Shown here piece after piece: positions 16,214-25,778 of a stretch of DNA of 64,000 nucleotides. Within the stretch, counting starts at the first letter, position 1, and each line of letters opens with the position of its first letter. Under the pieces are notes generated by a model that had not been told where the DNA came from, did no database searches, and was given only the letters and a program-made list of their open reading frames with translations. The position numbers and the translations under genes were made by a program. This DNA comes from Labrys sp. WJW (GTDB lineage Bacteria > Pseudomonadota > Alphaproteobacteria > Rhizobiales > Labraceae), in assembly GCF_001676615.1 (NCBI RefSeq), contig NZ_LYXZ01000025.1, forward strand, positions 1-64,000. The letters are read 5' to 3'.

Positions 16214-16260
16214 TTGTCGTTTTCAACCGTCGGATCGACAGCGCAACCATAGGCGACACC

Positions 16261-16722
16261 ATGTCCACCTTTACGCTCAAGACCGCCGATATCGAGAAGA
16301 AGTGGGTCATCATCGACGCCAAGGGTCTGGTTGTCGGTCGTCTGGCTTCCGTGATTGCCATGCGCCTGCGCGGCAAGCACAAGCCGACCTACACGCCCCA
16401 TCTCGATTGCGGCGACAACGTGATTGTCATCAATGCGGAGCAGGTGGTGTTCACCGGCCGCAAGTACAATCAGAAGGTCTATTATCATCACACCGGCCAT
16501 CCGGGCGGCATCAAGGAGCGCAGCGCCAGGTTCATCCTGGAAGGCAAGTTCCCCGAGCGCATCGTCGAAAAGGCCGTGGAACGCATGATCCCGCGCGGCC
16601 CGCTCGGCCGCAAGCAGATGCTCAACCTGCGCGTCTACAAGGGTACCGAGCATCCGCACGAGGCTCAGCAGCCCGAAGCGCTCGATGTCGGCGCCATGAA
16701 CGCCAAGAATGTGAAGGGCTGA
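16261..16722 (+). CDS. rplM: 50S ribosomal protein L13
   Basis: 153-residue large-subunit protein. The family is plain from [16 protein letters not shown] (16-31), [34 protein letters not shown] and [12 protein letters not shown]. An in-frame upstream extension to 16156 overlaps the promoter and is not used; ATG 16261 gives the standard N-terminus. It forms the usual two-gene operon with rpsI, whose start is four bases past the stop codon. The pair has its own promoter, leader hairpin and a strong terminator. Confidence 0.98.
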   Translation: MSTFTLKTADIEKKWVIIDAKGLVVGRLASVIAMRLRGKHKPTYTPHLDCGDNVIVINAEQVVFTGRKYNQKVYYHHTGHPGGIKERSARFILEGKFPERIVEKAVERMIPRGPLGRKQMLNLRVYKGTEHPHEAQQPEALDVGAMNAKNVKG

Positions 16723-16726
16723 TCCG

Positions 16727-17200
16727 ATGGCCGATACGCTCAATTCGCTGCAGGCTCTCGGCGAGGCTGCTGCCGCTGCCGAAGCGCCCAAGCATGTCCA
16801 GAAGCTGGACGCCCATGGCCGCGCCTATGCCACCGGCAAGCGCAAGAACGCCATTGCCCGCGTCTGGATCAAGCCGGGTGCCGGCAAGGTTACGGTCAAC
16901 GGCCGTGAACTGGCCGTCTACTTCGCCCGCCCGGTGCTGCGCCTGCTGATCCAGCAGCCGCTGACCGTTGCCAACCGCACCGACCAGTACGACATCAACA
17001 TCACCGTTGCCGGTGGTGGTCTGTCGGGTCAGGCTGGCGCCGTGCGTCATGGCGTCTCCAAGGCCCTGACCTATTACGAGCCCGAACTGCGTTCGGCTCT
17101 GAAGAAGGAAGGCTTCCTCACCCGCGACAGCCGCGTGGTCGAGCGCAAGAAGTACGGCCGCGCCAAGGCTCGCCGCTCCTTCCAGTTCTCGAAGCGCTAA
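16727..17200 (+). CDS. rpsI: 30S ribosomal protein S9
   Basis: 157-residue small-subunit protein. The first ~28 residues are an Ala-rich extension common in alphaproteobacteria; then the S9 core [48 protein letters not shown] and the basic tail [17 protein letters not shown] that reaches the P-site tRNA. ATG at 16727 directly after rplM. Followed 21 bp later by a strong intrinsic terminator. Confidence 0.98.
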   Translation: MADTLNSLQALGEAAAAAEAPKHVQKLDAHGRAYATGKRKNAIARVWIKPGAGKVTVNGRELAVYFARPVLRLLIQQPLTVANRTDQYDINITVAGGGLSGQAGAVRHGVSKALTYYEPELRSALKKEGFLTRDSRVVERKKYGRAKARRSFQFSKR

Positions 17201-17221
17201 GCTTCCGGACAGCACTTTCGA

Positions 17222-17245
17222 AACCCCGCTTCGGCGGGGTTTTTT
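17222..17245 (+). terminator. Intrinsic terminator of rplM-rpsI
   Basis: AACCCCGC-TTCG-GCGGGGTT: a perfect 8-bp stem with a UUCG tetraloop followed by a run of T (17240-17245). It also lies 10 bp past the stop of the convergent LacI-type gene. Confidence 0.95.
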
Positions 17246-17254
17246 GTTGGCTGT

Positions 17255-18310
17255 TCAAGGCTTGGGCGGAGCCGTCGACCCGCGGACCACCAGTTCCGTC
17301 GAAAATTGCTGCCGGCCGGTTTCTTCGGGCGTGTCGAGAATCATCTCGACGGCGAGTTGGCCCATCGCCGTGATCGGCTGGGCGATGGTGGTGAGCGGCG
17401 GTTCGGAGAAGGCGCTTTCCGGCACGCCGTCGAAGCCGATGACCGAAACGTCCTGCGGTACCGACAAGCCTTGCTGCTGCAGCCATTCGAGGGCGGCGAA
17501 GGCGATGCGGTCCGACATGGCCAGGAGAGCGGTCGGCGGGGCAGAGGTTGCAAAGAGCTGGGCCATCGCATCGAGGACGTCCGCCTCCTCGTTCTGCGTT
17601 TCGAAGATCGGCACGCCGGCGGTATCGATGTCATGTTCGGCAAGGGCGGCGAAATAGCCGAGCACCCGGTCGCGCGAACTCGAATAGATCGCGGCATCGA
17701 CTTCCCGCATGGTGGCAGGGCCGGTGCGCTCGTCTGCAAAGGGCATGGACAGGATGGCGAAGCGTCGATGGCCGAGGCCGGCCAGGTGGTCGGCTGCTGC
17801 CTTGGCTCCGGCAAAATTATCGACGCCGATGGCCGCGATGTTCTCGTCGCGCGTGCCCAGATGCAGGGCCACGAAAGGCAGCTGGCGCTCGCGCGTCAGC
17901 TCGACCAGCCGCGGCCCCTCGTCGATGCAGAACAGGATGAAGCCGTCCACCAGGGCGCTCTGCACGTTCCAGGCGAGTTTCTGGTCGTTCATGGCCGAGA
18001 CCAGGGCGATGCCGGCACCCCTTTCGTCGCAGGCCTTGGAAATCGCCGCCATCATCAGGCGGGCGAACGGGTCCTCGAAGAAATAGGAAAGGGGTTCGGC
18101 CGTGACGATGCCGAGCGCGTTGACCTTGCCGGCACGCAGCAGGCGTCCCTTCGGATCGGGTCCGCGATAGCCGAGCGAGGCGGCGATCGCTTCGACGCGT
18201 TCGCGCACTTCCGGTCGCACCAGGCGCGGTCGGTTGAAGACGTTGGAAGCGGTGCCTTGCGACACGCCCGCCGCCTTGGCCACATCCGCGAGCCGTATGA
18301 CCTTGTCCAA
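17255..18310 (-). CDS. LacI-family transcriptional repressor
   Basis: About 351 residues. The N-terminal helix-turn-helix reads IRLADVAKAAGVSQGTASNV with the hinge region beginning FNRPRLVRPEVRERVEAIAA; then a periplasmic-binding-protein-like effector domain (LGIVTAEPLSYFFEDPF; GVDNFAGAKAAADHLAGLGH; LLAMSDRIAFAALEWLQQQG; VSVIGFDGVPES). The effector is presumably a sugar or related compound. The frame is open to 18412, but the TTG at 18310 is preceded by GGAG at six bases and gives the usual family start, so I choose it. Three dyads of the type TTGAATCGATTCAA lie upstream, one over its own promoter. Confidence 0.92.
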   Translation of the reverse strand: MDKVIRLADVAKAAGVSQGTASNVFNRPRLVRPEVRERVEAIAASLGYRGPDPKGRLLRAGKVNALGIVTAEPLSYFFEDPFARLMMAAISKACDERGAGIALVSAMNDQKLAWNVQSALVDGFILFCIDEGPRLVELTRERQLPFVALHLGTRDENIAAIGVDNFAGAKAAADHLAGLGHRRFAILSMPFADERTGPATMREVDAAIYSSSRDRVLGYFAALAEHDIDTAGVPIFETQNEEADVLDAMAQLFATSAPPTALLAMSDRIAFAALEWLQQQGLSVPQDVSVIGFDGVPESAFSEPPLTTIAQPITAMGQLAVEMILDTPEETGRQQFSTELVVRGSTAPPKP

Positions 18311-18397
18311 AGGCTTCTCCCATTGCGTTTGCGCGATGCTCGGCGTGCCTGCCGCCCCGCTCGCTCCCTTCGATGGGACGGCGAAGTGATGCGTCCG

Positions 18398-18425
18398 ACT
18401 GTAGCATGTCATTGGATCGATTCAA
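18398..18425 (-). promoter_or_regulatory. Promoter of the LacI-type gene
   Basis: Minus strand TTGAAT (18425-18420), 16-bp spacer, TACAGT (18403-18398). The -35 box is part of operator O1, which suggests autoregulation. Confidence 0.5.
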
Positions 18426-18426
18426 T
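18411..18426. promoter_or_regulatory. LacI-type operator O1
   Basis: ATTGGATCGATTCAAT, a 16-bp dyad with one mismatch and the central CG typical of LacI-family sites. It lies just upstream of the rightward -35 box and over the leftward -35 box. Confidence 0.75.
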
Positions 18427-18431
18427 TTTGC

Positions 18432-18460
18432 TTGACCCTTGGTGGATTTTCCGCTAGATT
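18432..18460 (+). promoter_or_regulatory. Rightward promoter between O1 and O2
   Basis: TTGACC (18432-18437), 17-bp spacer, TAGATT (18455-18460). O2 begins at the very next base, over the expected start of transcription. Confidence 0.65.
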
Positions 18461-18474
18461 TTGAATCGATTCAA
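18461..18474. promoter_or_regulatory. LacI-type operator O2
   Basis: Perfect dyad TTGAATCGATTCAA immediately after the rightward -10 box; centre 49 bp from that of O1. Confidence 0.8.
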
Positions 18475-18496
18475 TCATGCGTAAAAGAGTTTTCTG

Positions 18497-18519
18497 CCCG
18501 CGGCTTGCGGGTTGTTTTT
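18497..18519 (+). terminator. Possible attenuator hairpin
   Basis: CCCGC-GGCTT-GCGGG followed by TTGTTTTT, located between the rightward promoter and the 59-codon ORF. The stem is short (5 bp), so termination may be partial. Confidence 0.4.
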
Positions 18520-18528
18520 GCATAGTTG

Positions 18529-18544
18529 ATTGAATCGATTCAAT
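18529..18544. promoter_or_regulatory. LacI-type operator O3
   Basis: Perfect 16-bp palindrome ATTGAATCGATTCAAT, centre 69 bp from O2. It may serve looping or roadblock repression, or control a second weak promoter (TTGCAT at 18518, AATAAA at 18542). Confidence 0.8.
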
Positions 18545-18568
18545 AAATTCACGCGCGGAGCATCCGTC

Positions 18569-18748
18569 ATGATTCCCTCGAGCTATTTCTTCAAGACGGC
18601 CTATCGGCGGCGCTGGGAGCAGCCGGTCTCGCCGGAAGCCATGCCGGCGGTCCAGCCGAACCGGGCCTGGTACAGCACCCTGGCAACGGTGATCAGCCAC
18701 TGGCGCGTACCCAAGCCATCCGGGCGAGGCGGTCGCAAGGGGCGGTGA
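18569..18748 (+). CDS. Small ORF, 59 aa, directly downstream of the operator array
   Basis: Begins MIPSSYFFKTAYRRRWEQPV and ends in a basic tail (RGGRKGR). Predicted pI is very high; there is no signal peptide or membrane helix. GGAG at 18557-18560 sits eight bases before the ATG. It is the first reading frame after a promoter flanked by three LacI-type operators, which argues that it is expressed and controlled. I do not recognise a family with certainty. It could be a small regulator or the remnant of a lost sugar operon. Existence as a gene is likely but not certain. Confidence 0.55.
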   Translation: MIPSSYFFKTAYRRRWEQPVSPEAMPAVQPNRAWYSTLATVISHWRVPKPSGRGGRKGR

Positions 18749-18962
18749 AGGAGGCGGGCTCCTCTGCGGGGCACGAGTGCTCGGGCCGGGCATCCGCAGC
18801 CGGCAACGGCCGGGCTGGAATATCGGGATGGGCAGGGAAGGTGGAGGGACATCGAAGCGAACTCCGAACTCGAGACCCGGCTCCGCTCGCTGCACGATGG
18901 AAAGATGCCGCCCGAAACCGCTTCCGTGGCAAGCTCGACCCTTGTCGATTCGGAGCGGTGCC

Positions 18963-20108
18963 ATGTCCGTCAGCGTCAGCGATATCTGGTTCAAGGGGTA
19001 TCGCTCCCTGCGCTCCATCCATTTCGAGGTCGGTGATCTCAGCGTGTTCGTCGGCGCCAACGGCACCGGCAAGACCAATCTCTACCGGGCGCTGCAACTG
19101 ATCCAGGCGGCGGCACAGGGCAGCTTCGCCCATGAGCTGGCCCGGGAGGGGGGATTGGCCGCTGCGCTATGGGCCGGTACGCGCCCGAGGAACGAACCTG
19201 CCCGCATCCATCTCGACGTCGGCTTGAGCAGCGAGAGCGCCCGCTATCGCTACCGGATCGAGGCAGGGCTGGTGCAGCAATCCGGCGGCGTCATTCTCGG
19301 CACCGGCTTTCTCGGTGAGCCCCAGGTCAAGGTCGAGACCCTCAAATTCAGCCATCGCGGGCGCGAGCAGACGGTGCTGGAGCGCAAGGGACCGGTGGTT
19401 ACCATTGCTGGCCAGGACGGCAAGCGGCGACCGTTCGGTGTTCCCCTGCTTGCCTCGGAAACCGCACTCGCAACGCTGCACGATGCCGATCGCCTGGCCG
19501 ACATCGCCGCGGTGCGGCGTGCCCTCCTGGAATGGCGTTTCTATCACGGGCTGCGCACGGACCGCGATTCCGCGCTTCGTCGGCCCTGCTATGCGGTCAC
19601 GACGCCAACCCTGGCCTCCGACGGCCATGATCTGGCGGCCGTGTTCGCCACGCTCGTCCATATCCGAGCGGATGCCGAAGCCCTGCAGACCTGTATCGCC
19701 GAGGCCTTTCCCGGCGCGCAGCTGGTGGTGCCCATGCCCGATCGCATGGCCTCTTTCGGCATGATATTCCCCGATAATCCCAAGCGCATCTACGAGGCGA
19801 GCGAACTCTCCGACGGCACGCTGCGCTATCTCGCGCTGGCGGGCGCGCTGCTGTCGGCCCGCCTGCCGCCCTTCATTGCCCTGAATGAGCCGGAAGCCAG
19901 CCTGCACCCCGATCTCCTGGTTCCGCTCGCCGGCATGATCGCGCGCGCCTCGCAGAGGGCCCAGATCTGGCTGGTGACCCATTCGCAGGTCCTGGCGGAT
20001 GCCATCGAAGACCTTTCCGGCATGCCACCGCACCGCGTGATCAAGCGCGATGGCGAGACCTGGCTCGAAGGCCTACGGCTGTCGGGCGATTTCGGCGAGG
20101 ATGACTGA
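18963..20108 (+). CDS. Predicted AAA/ABC-type ATPase (COG4637-like)
   Basis: 381 residues, cytoplasmic. The N-terminus has FKGYRSLRSIHFEVGDLSVF followed by Walker A GANGTGKTNL (about 30-39), a RecF/SMC-like arrangement. The C-terminal half has the ABC-type signature region EASELSDGTLRYLALAGALL, Walker B FIALNEPEASLHPDLL, and the switch histidine in WLVTHSQVLADAIE. This is a single-chain 'predicted ATPase' of the OLD/RecF-like kind, whose members are linked to DNA repair, phage defence or unknown functions. ATG 18963 is preceded by GGAG; earlier in-frame starts add an unconserved leader. It follows the 59-codon ORF by 214 bp and may share its LacI-controlled promoter. Confidence 0.85.
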   Translation: MSVSVSDIWFKGYRSLRSIHFEVGDLSVFVGANGTGKTNLYRALQLIQAAAQGSFAHELAREGGLAAALWAGTRPRNEPARIHLDVGLSSESARYRYRIEAGLVQQSGGVILGTGFLGEPQVKVETLKFSHRGREQTVLERKGPVVTIAGQDGKRRPFGVPLLASETALATLHDADRLADIAAVRRALLEWRFYHGLRTDRDSALRRPCYAVTTPTLASDGHDLAAVFATLVHIRADAEALQTCIAEAFPGAQLVVPMPDRMASFGMIFPDNPKRIYEASELSDGTLRYLALAGALLSARLPPFIALNEPEASLHPDLLVPLAGMIARASQRAQIWLVTHSQVLADAIEDLSGMPPHRVIKRDGETWLEGLRLSGDFGEDD

Positions 20109-20119
20109 GGGCGGGGTCC

Positions 20120-20518
20120 TCAGCGCGCACCATATTGTTCGTCGCTGACCTTTTCGAGCCAGTCGACCGCCTTGCCGTCCAGCTGCTCCTGGATGGCGAT
20201 ATGCGTCATTGCCGTGGTGCTGGCGGCGCCGTGCCAATGCTTCTCGCCGGGCGCGAACCAGACCACGTCGCCCGGCCTGATCTCCTCGATCTGGCTGCCC
20301 TCGCGCTGAACCAGGCCGCAGCCGGCGGTCACGATCAGGGTCTGGCCGAGGGGATGGGTATGCCAGGCGGTGCGGGCGCCGGGTTCGAAGGTGACGCTGG
20401 CGCCGATGGCGCGGGCCGGCTGAGGTGCGCTGAACAGCGGATCGATGCGGACAGTCCCCGTGAACCAGTCCGCAGGCCCGCGTCCGGAAGGCTGCGAGCC
20501 ACTCCGTTTGATTTCCAT
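20120..20518 (-). CDS. Cupin protein, (R)-mandelonitrile lyase-like
   Basis: 132-residue single-domain cupin. Metal ligands are visible as H53 and H55 in [10 protein letters not shown] with Q59, and H94 in GEKHWHG. The whole sequence, including [20 protein letters not shown] at the N-terminus, closely resembles the cupin hydroxynitrile lyases known from Granulicella tundricola, and A40, V42 and Q110 sit at the positions I recall as active-site neighbours there. The natural function of such bacterial proteins is unclear; annotation as a carbohydrate- or quinone-related cupin is equally possible. ATG 20518 has GAGGA upstream. Convergent with the ATPase gene. Confidence 0.88.
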   Translation of the reverse strand: MEIKRSGSQPSGRGPADWFTGTVRIDPLFSAPQPARAIGASVTFEPGARTAWHTHPLGQTLIVTAGCGLVQREGSQIEEIRPGDVVWFAPGEKHWHGAASTTAMTHIAIQEQLDGKAVDWLEKVSDEQYGAR

Positions 20519-20700
20519 GACGATCCTCGCGCTCGATGTGAGAAGGCCGGATCTTAGCGGCGAAGGCAGCATGGCGATAGCCCATTCGAGCCCGCCTCCC
20601 GCCACTGATGACGAGAAGCGGGTCCGGCCGGGAACAATGTCGCGGAATCAACCAGCGAGCCCGCGATCACCTGAAGCTCGGCCAGCACTATGGGAGCGAC

Positions 20701-21219
20701 TTATTGGGTCACCGCTTCCGAGGCGTATTTGAAGGCGGGCGCCGCCTCCAGCTGCTCCTTGGTCATCGCCAGCATGCCGCGGGCGGGATAATCCCGCACC
20801 TGGTTGACAGGCTGGGCCTCGGGAGTGCCAGGTGCTGCCGACGGGGTGCCGGCAGGTGCTGGAGCGCCCGCACCAGGCTGGGCCGGGGCCGGTGCCATGT
20901 CGGACCAGGTTATGGCGGTGTAGGGCAGGGCGACATTCTTCTCGCCGATGCCCAGGAAGCCGCCGACGCCGATGACGACGCCGACGACCATGCCTTTCTT
21001 GTCGACCAGCACGTCGTTGACGTTGCCGACATTCTCATCCTTGGCATTGTAGATCTTCACGCCGACGAGCTGGCTGGCCCGGTATTGGCCGGGCTCGGCC
21101 TTGGTGACGAAGGAAACGGCACCAGTCGGCGCGGGGGTAGTCTGCTGTGCCAAGGTTGCGGTGGGCAGCCCCAGCAAGGTGACGAGGGCGAGAGTGCAAG
21201 TGGCTTGTCTCAGGATCAT
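20701..21219 (-). CDS. Exported PRC-barrel domain protein
   Basis: 172 residues with a signal peptide (ATCTLALVTLLGLPTATLAQ, cut near AQQ). The PRC-barrel follows at about 45-100: RASQLVGVKIYNAKDENVGN, VNDVLVDKKGMVVGVVIGVG, then LPYTAITW. A Pro/Ala-rich linker and a short C-terminal segment (YPARGMLAMTKEQLEAAPAF) complete it. This is a common periplasmic type in Rhizobiales, of unknown function. The start at 21219 follows AAAGGAGG at an ideal distance. Confidence 0.9.
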   Translation of the reverse strand: MILRQATCTLALVTLLGLPTATLAQQTTPAPTGAVSFVTKAEPGQYRASQLVGVKIYNAKDENVGNVNDVLVDKKGMVVGVVIGVGGFLGIGEKNVALPYTAITWSDMAPAPAQPGAGAPAPAGTPSAAPGTPEAQPVNQVRDYPARGMLAMTKEQLEAAPAFKYASEAVTQ

Positions 21220-21401
21220 GGAAACCTCCTTTGATGAGCCGTTCCACCCCACCGAACCAAACTGGCGATGCGATGTTCCGATCGGGCTGCTTCGACGGCC
21301 CCGATGCGGAGCCGCAGCCATTGCCATCGGGCATATTCCCTTTGTCACGCATTGCCCTTAAAGCCAGGGGCGACATTCGTTAAGCAAAGCAGCGCCAGAG
21401 C

Positions 21402-21429
21402 AAAGTGCGATTTCTTCGAATCGCACTTT
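21402..21429. repeat. Strong 11-bp hairpin in the gap before speB
   Basis: AAAGTGCGATT-TCTTCG-AATCGCACTTT, a perfect 11-bp stem. The flanking AGAGC and the later GACGCGTTTT and AAAACGCTTT recall family D, so it is probably a diverged relative. The gap 21220-21511 has no gene. Confidence 0.6.
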
Positions 21430-21511
21430 CTCTCTACCTCTTTGTTTTGACGCGTTTTCTTAGTCGAAAAGTCCATCAACTTTTCTGAAAAACGCTTTGG
21501 AGGAGATTCCC

Positions 21512-22491
21512 ATGGCTGGCCCGACCGACGATCCGCTTCGTCCGCGCCCGACCGATAATGCCGTCTTCCGCAAGGAGGTGCTCGGTGGCGCCACCGAGCC
21601 GACCTATGGCGGTATCCTGTCGTTCATGCGCCGGCGTTTCCAGCGCGACCTCACCGGTATCGACGTCGCCGTCTGGGGCATTCCCTTCGACGCGGCCGTC
21701 TCCAACCGGCCCGGCGCCCGCTTCGGACCGCAAGGGGTTCGGCGGGCCTCGGCGATCTTCGACGGCGACCCGCAATATCCTTTCCACGCCGATCCGTTCG
21801 AAAACCTCGCCGTGGTCGATTATGGCGATTGCTCCTTCGACTATGCGCGCCATGGCGAGATCCCGGCCTGCATCGAGGCGCAGGCGCGCGATATCATCGA
21901 CACCGGCACCATGCTGTGCTCCATCGGCGGCGATCATTACGTCACCTGGCCGTTGCTCAAGGCCCATGCCGCCAAGCATGGCCCGATGGCGCTGGTGCAT
22001 TTCGACGCCCACCAGGACACCTGGTATGATGACGAGGGGCGCATCGACCACGGCTCCTTCGTGGCGCGCGCCGTGCGCGAGGGCATCATCCGGCCCGATC
22101 GTTCCATCCAGATCGGCATCCGCACCCATGCTCCAGACGATTGCGGGATCGAGATCCTCTATGGCGAGGATCTGGAAACCCTCAGCGTCGCCGAGGTGGT
22201 CGAGCGCGTGCGCCAGCGGGTCGGCGATGCCAAGGCCTATATCACCTTCGACATCGACTGCCTGGACCCGGCCTATGCGCCCGGTACCGGCACCCCGGTC
22301 GCCGGCGGTCCATCCTCACGCCAGGCCCTGATGATCCTGCGCCGGCTCGGCTTCCTCGACATTGTCGGCTGCGACCTGGTGGAGGTCGCGCCCGCCTATG
22401 ATCATGCCGATATCACCTCGATTGCAGGTGCAACGGTGGTCCAGCATTATCTGGGCTTGATTGCTGAGCGGAAGCAGGGCAAAGCCGGGAC

Positions 22492-22495
<4 letters not shown>
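21512..22495 (+). CDS. speB: Agmatinase / ureohydrolase
   Basis: 327-residue arginase-family enzyme that hydrolyses agmatine to putrescine and urea with a two-manganese centre; cytoplasmic. Metal ligands are seen in [22 protein letters not shown] and [20 protein letters not shown]. The last motif, with [13 protein letters not shown], favours agmatinase over arginase, but guanidinobutyrase or similar activity cannot be excluded. ATG 21512 is well placed after GGAGGAG. It overlaps purM by the ATGA arrangement, which is an unusual but clear coupling of polyamine and purine genes. Confidence 0.92.
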
Positions 22496-23561
<1,066 letters not shown>

Positions 23562-23565
<4 letters not shown>

Positions 23566-24197
23566 AGGGACGCAAGCGCGTTGCCATCCTGATCTCGGGG
23601 CGCGGTTCCAACATGGCCGCGCTCATCGAGGCTGCGAGGGATCCGTCCTATCCGGTTGAGATCGCTGCCGTTATCTCCAATCGACCGGAAGCACCGGGTC
23701 TAGCACGGGCGCGCGAGGCCGGCCTCATCGCCGAGGCTATAGACCACAAGGCTTTTGCCAGCCGTTCCGATTTCGAAGCGGCGCTGGAAGCGCGACTGGA
23801 AGCGCATGTCGTCGATCTCGTGGTGCTGGCAGGCTTCATGCGCCTGATGACGGCGCCTTTCGTCCAGAGCTGGGCTGGGCGCATGATCAACATCCATCCG
23901 GCCCTGCTGCCGGCCTTTCCGGGGCTCGCCACCCATGAGCGTGCGCTCGAGGCGGGGGTACGCCTCCATGGCTGCACCGTCCACTATGTCACGCCCGGCA
24001 TGGATGAAGGGCCGATCATTGCGCAAGCTGCAGTGCCCGTACTGCCTGGCGATACGGCTGCGGATCTCGCGGCGCGCGTGCTCCATGCAGAGCACAGGCT
24101 CTACCCGGCCGCTCTTGCCCGCGTGGCGCGCGGCGAGGCACCGGTCATGGGCGAGCGCGTCGAGATCGCGCCCGGCGATCTCCTGTTCTGCGAGTGA
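23562..24197 (+). CDS. purN: Phosphoribosylglycinamide formyltransferase
   Basis: Third step of purine synthesis, transferring formyl from 10-formyl-THF to GAR. 211 residues. [19 protein letters not shown] binds the phosphate, the catalytic triad lies in [14 protein letters not shown] (Asn, His) and GMDEGPII (Asp), and [10 protein letters not shown] precedes the latter. ATGA overlap with purM. No terminator-like hairpin is evident after it; the next gene starts 79 bp later. Confidence 0.98.
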
Positions 24198-24275
24198 CAT
24201 CGGCGGCCGCGTTGTCGCCCTATTAAAGCGCGTTACGGGCTTAGCCTTTTCATATGGAATTTTCGAGGAACCAGA

Positions 24276-25769
24276 ATGTCGATCATCAACGGTGTCGCGC
24301 TTCGCATGAAGAAGGGAACGGCTCTGTCATCAGCCGCAGCGTGCTGTGCCGTCATGCTGGCTCTCGCGGGTGCTGCGCCGGCCTTGGCCGAACCGGCCAC
24401 CGCCGAAGGCGCGCGCAAACTGACCGAGACATTCCAGTCCTATATCGGTCCCGTGCCGTTCGAGAAGGGCTTCATCACCATCGCCCCCAAGGACGATGGC
24501 TATGACGTGACGCTCTCCTTCGACGGCAGCAAGCTCGACAAGGGCAAGGGCGTCGGCGAGGTGGCCCGTATCAATCCCTATGTCGTCAGGCTGACGCCAC
24601 AGCCCGACGGCAAATGGGCGGTGAAGAGCGGCCCGGCTCCCATCGCTGTGGCCTGGAGCAGGGAGTGGGAGGGCAGTACGGAGACCGGCAGCCTGAATTT
24701 CGCTGCCTGTGCCGGTCAGGGCGTGTTCGCTCCCAAGCTGATGAGCTTCGAGACCCTGGTGGCGGGCTGCGACGGCAGCACCGCGGCCGTTCGCAATCAC
24801 GATGCCGATGTCGATTTGTCGACCGGCAAGTTCGGTTTCCAGACCACCAGCAAGGCCGACGAGGCCGACGGCGTCGACGTCAAATTCGACAGCAAGCTGG
24901 AGGGGCTGAAGGGCAAGGTCCAGGACAAGAAGGATCGGCAATTCCCGGTTGCGTTCGAACTGGTCGGTGGCCAGCAGACGCTTTCGGCGACCGGCATGCG
25001 CTTTGCCGCGATCTACGATCTCGTCGCCTTCCTGCGCGACCATCCCTCCAAGGGGGAAATCGTGCTGGCGCAGGACGAGCTCAAGACCAAGCTGCGGACC
25101 GCGTTGCCGTTCTGGCGCGAGGTCTCCAGCACCTCGAGCATCGAGGGCCTTGGCGTCAACCTGCCTTTCGGCCAGGTCAAGCTGGCCAAGGCGACCCAGG
25201 CCTATAGCCTCACCGGGCTGGTGAAGCAGGGCTACTATTCCGATGCGCTGAACTATTCCGGTCTGGTGATCCCGGAGGTGATAGTGCCCGAATGGGCCCG
25301 CTCGCTGATCCCGGCCGAGGCGAACTATTCCACCAAGCTGTCCTTGAACGGTCTCGACGGCATGGCGGACGTGCTGATCCGCGGCCTCGATGCCACGCAG
25401 GACCCGCCTTTCAGCAAGATGATGGCCGTGGCGCTGATGACCCGGCTGCTCGACGGCGATCTCAACTACAAGGTTGATTTCAACGTCGCCGCTCCCGCCT
25501 ATACCGTTAAGGGCGACGGCAGCGCGGCCGTCAATCCGGAGCCGACGGCGAGCCTTGCAGTCGCCGCCACCGGTTTCGATGCGGTACTCGAAGGCCTCAG
25601 CAAGGCTGATGCCGAGGACGCGCGCAAGGCGGTGTTCTTCCTCTCCTTCGTGAAGGGGCTCGCCAAGGAAGAAGGCAACGGGCAACTGGTGTGGAACGTC
25701 TCGTACGACATCGTCACCCATAGCGTGAAGGTCAACGACCAGGTCTTCCGCCTGCCGCAGCCCGATTGA
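24276..25769 (+). CDS. Exported protein of unknown function, paralog 1 (DUF945-like layout)
   Basis: 497 residues with a signal peptide cut before AEPATAEGA (about residue 38). It is a diverged paralog of the product at 41780-43267: both mature chains begin AEPAT, share FEKG near residue 60, a C-x19-C pair with GxGxxxPK between (C145, C165 here), W-A-R-S-L-I/V-P in the middle, and a closing KGLAK...G.L.W then VN.Q. Mostly beta strands are expected, perhaps a large periplasmic lipid- or lipoprotein-binding domain, similar in layout to YdgA/DUF945, but this is only a guess. GAGGAA lies before ATG 24276. Confidence 0.8.
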   Translation: MSIINGVALRMKKGTALSSAAACCAVMLALAGAAPALAEPATAEGARKLTETFQSYIGPVPFEKGFITIAPKDDGYDVTLSFDGSKLDKGKGVGEVARINPYVVRLTPQPDGKWAVKSGPAPIAVAWSREWEGSTETGSLNFAACAGQGVFAPKLMSFETLVAGCDGSTAAVRNHDADVDLSTGKFGFQTTSKADEADGVDVKFDSKLEGLKGKVQDKKDRQFPVAFELVGGQQTLSATGMRFAAIYDLVAFLRDHPSKGEIVLAQDELKTKLRTALPFWREVSSTSSIEGLGVNLPFGQVKLAKATQAYSLTGLVKQGYYSDALNYSGLVIPEVIVPEWARSLIPAEANYSTKLSLNGLDGMADVLIRGLDATQDPPFSKMMAVALMTRLLDGDLNYKVDFNVAAPAYTVKGDGSAAVNPEPTASLAVAATGFDAVLEGLSKADAEDARKAVFFLSFVKGLAKEEGNGQLVWNVSYDIVTHSVKVNDQVFRLPQPD

Positions 25770-25778
25770 GTCAAGCCT

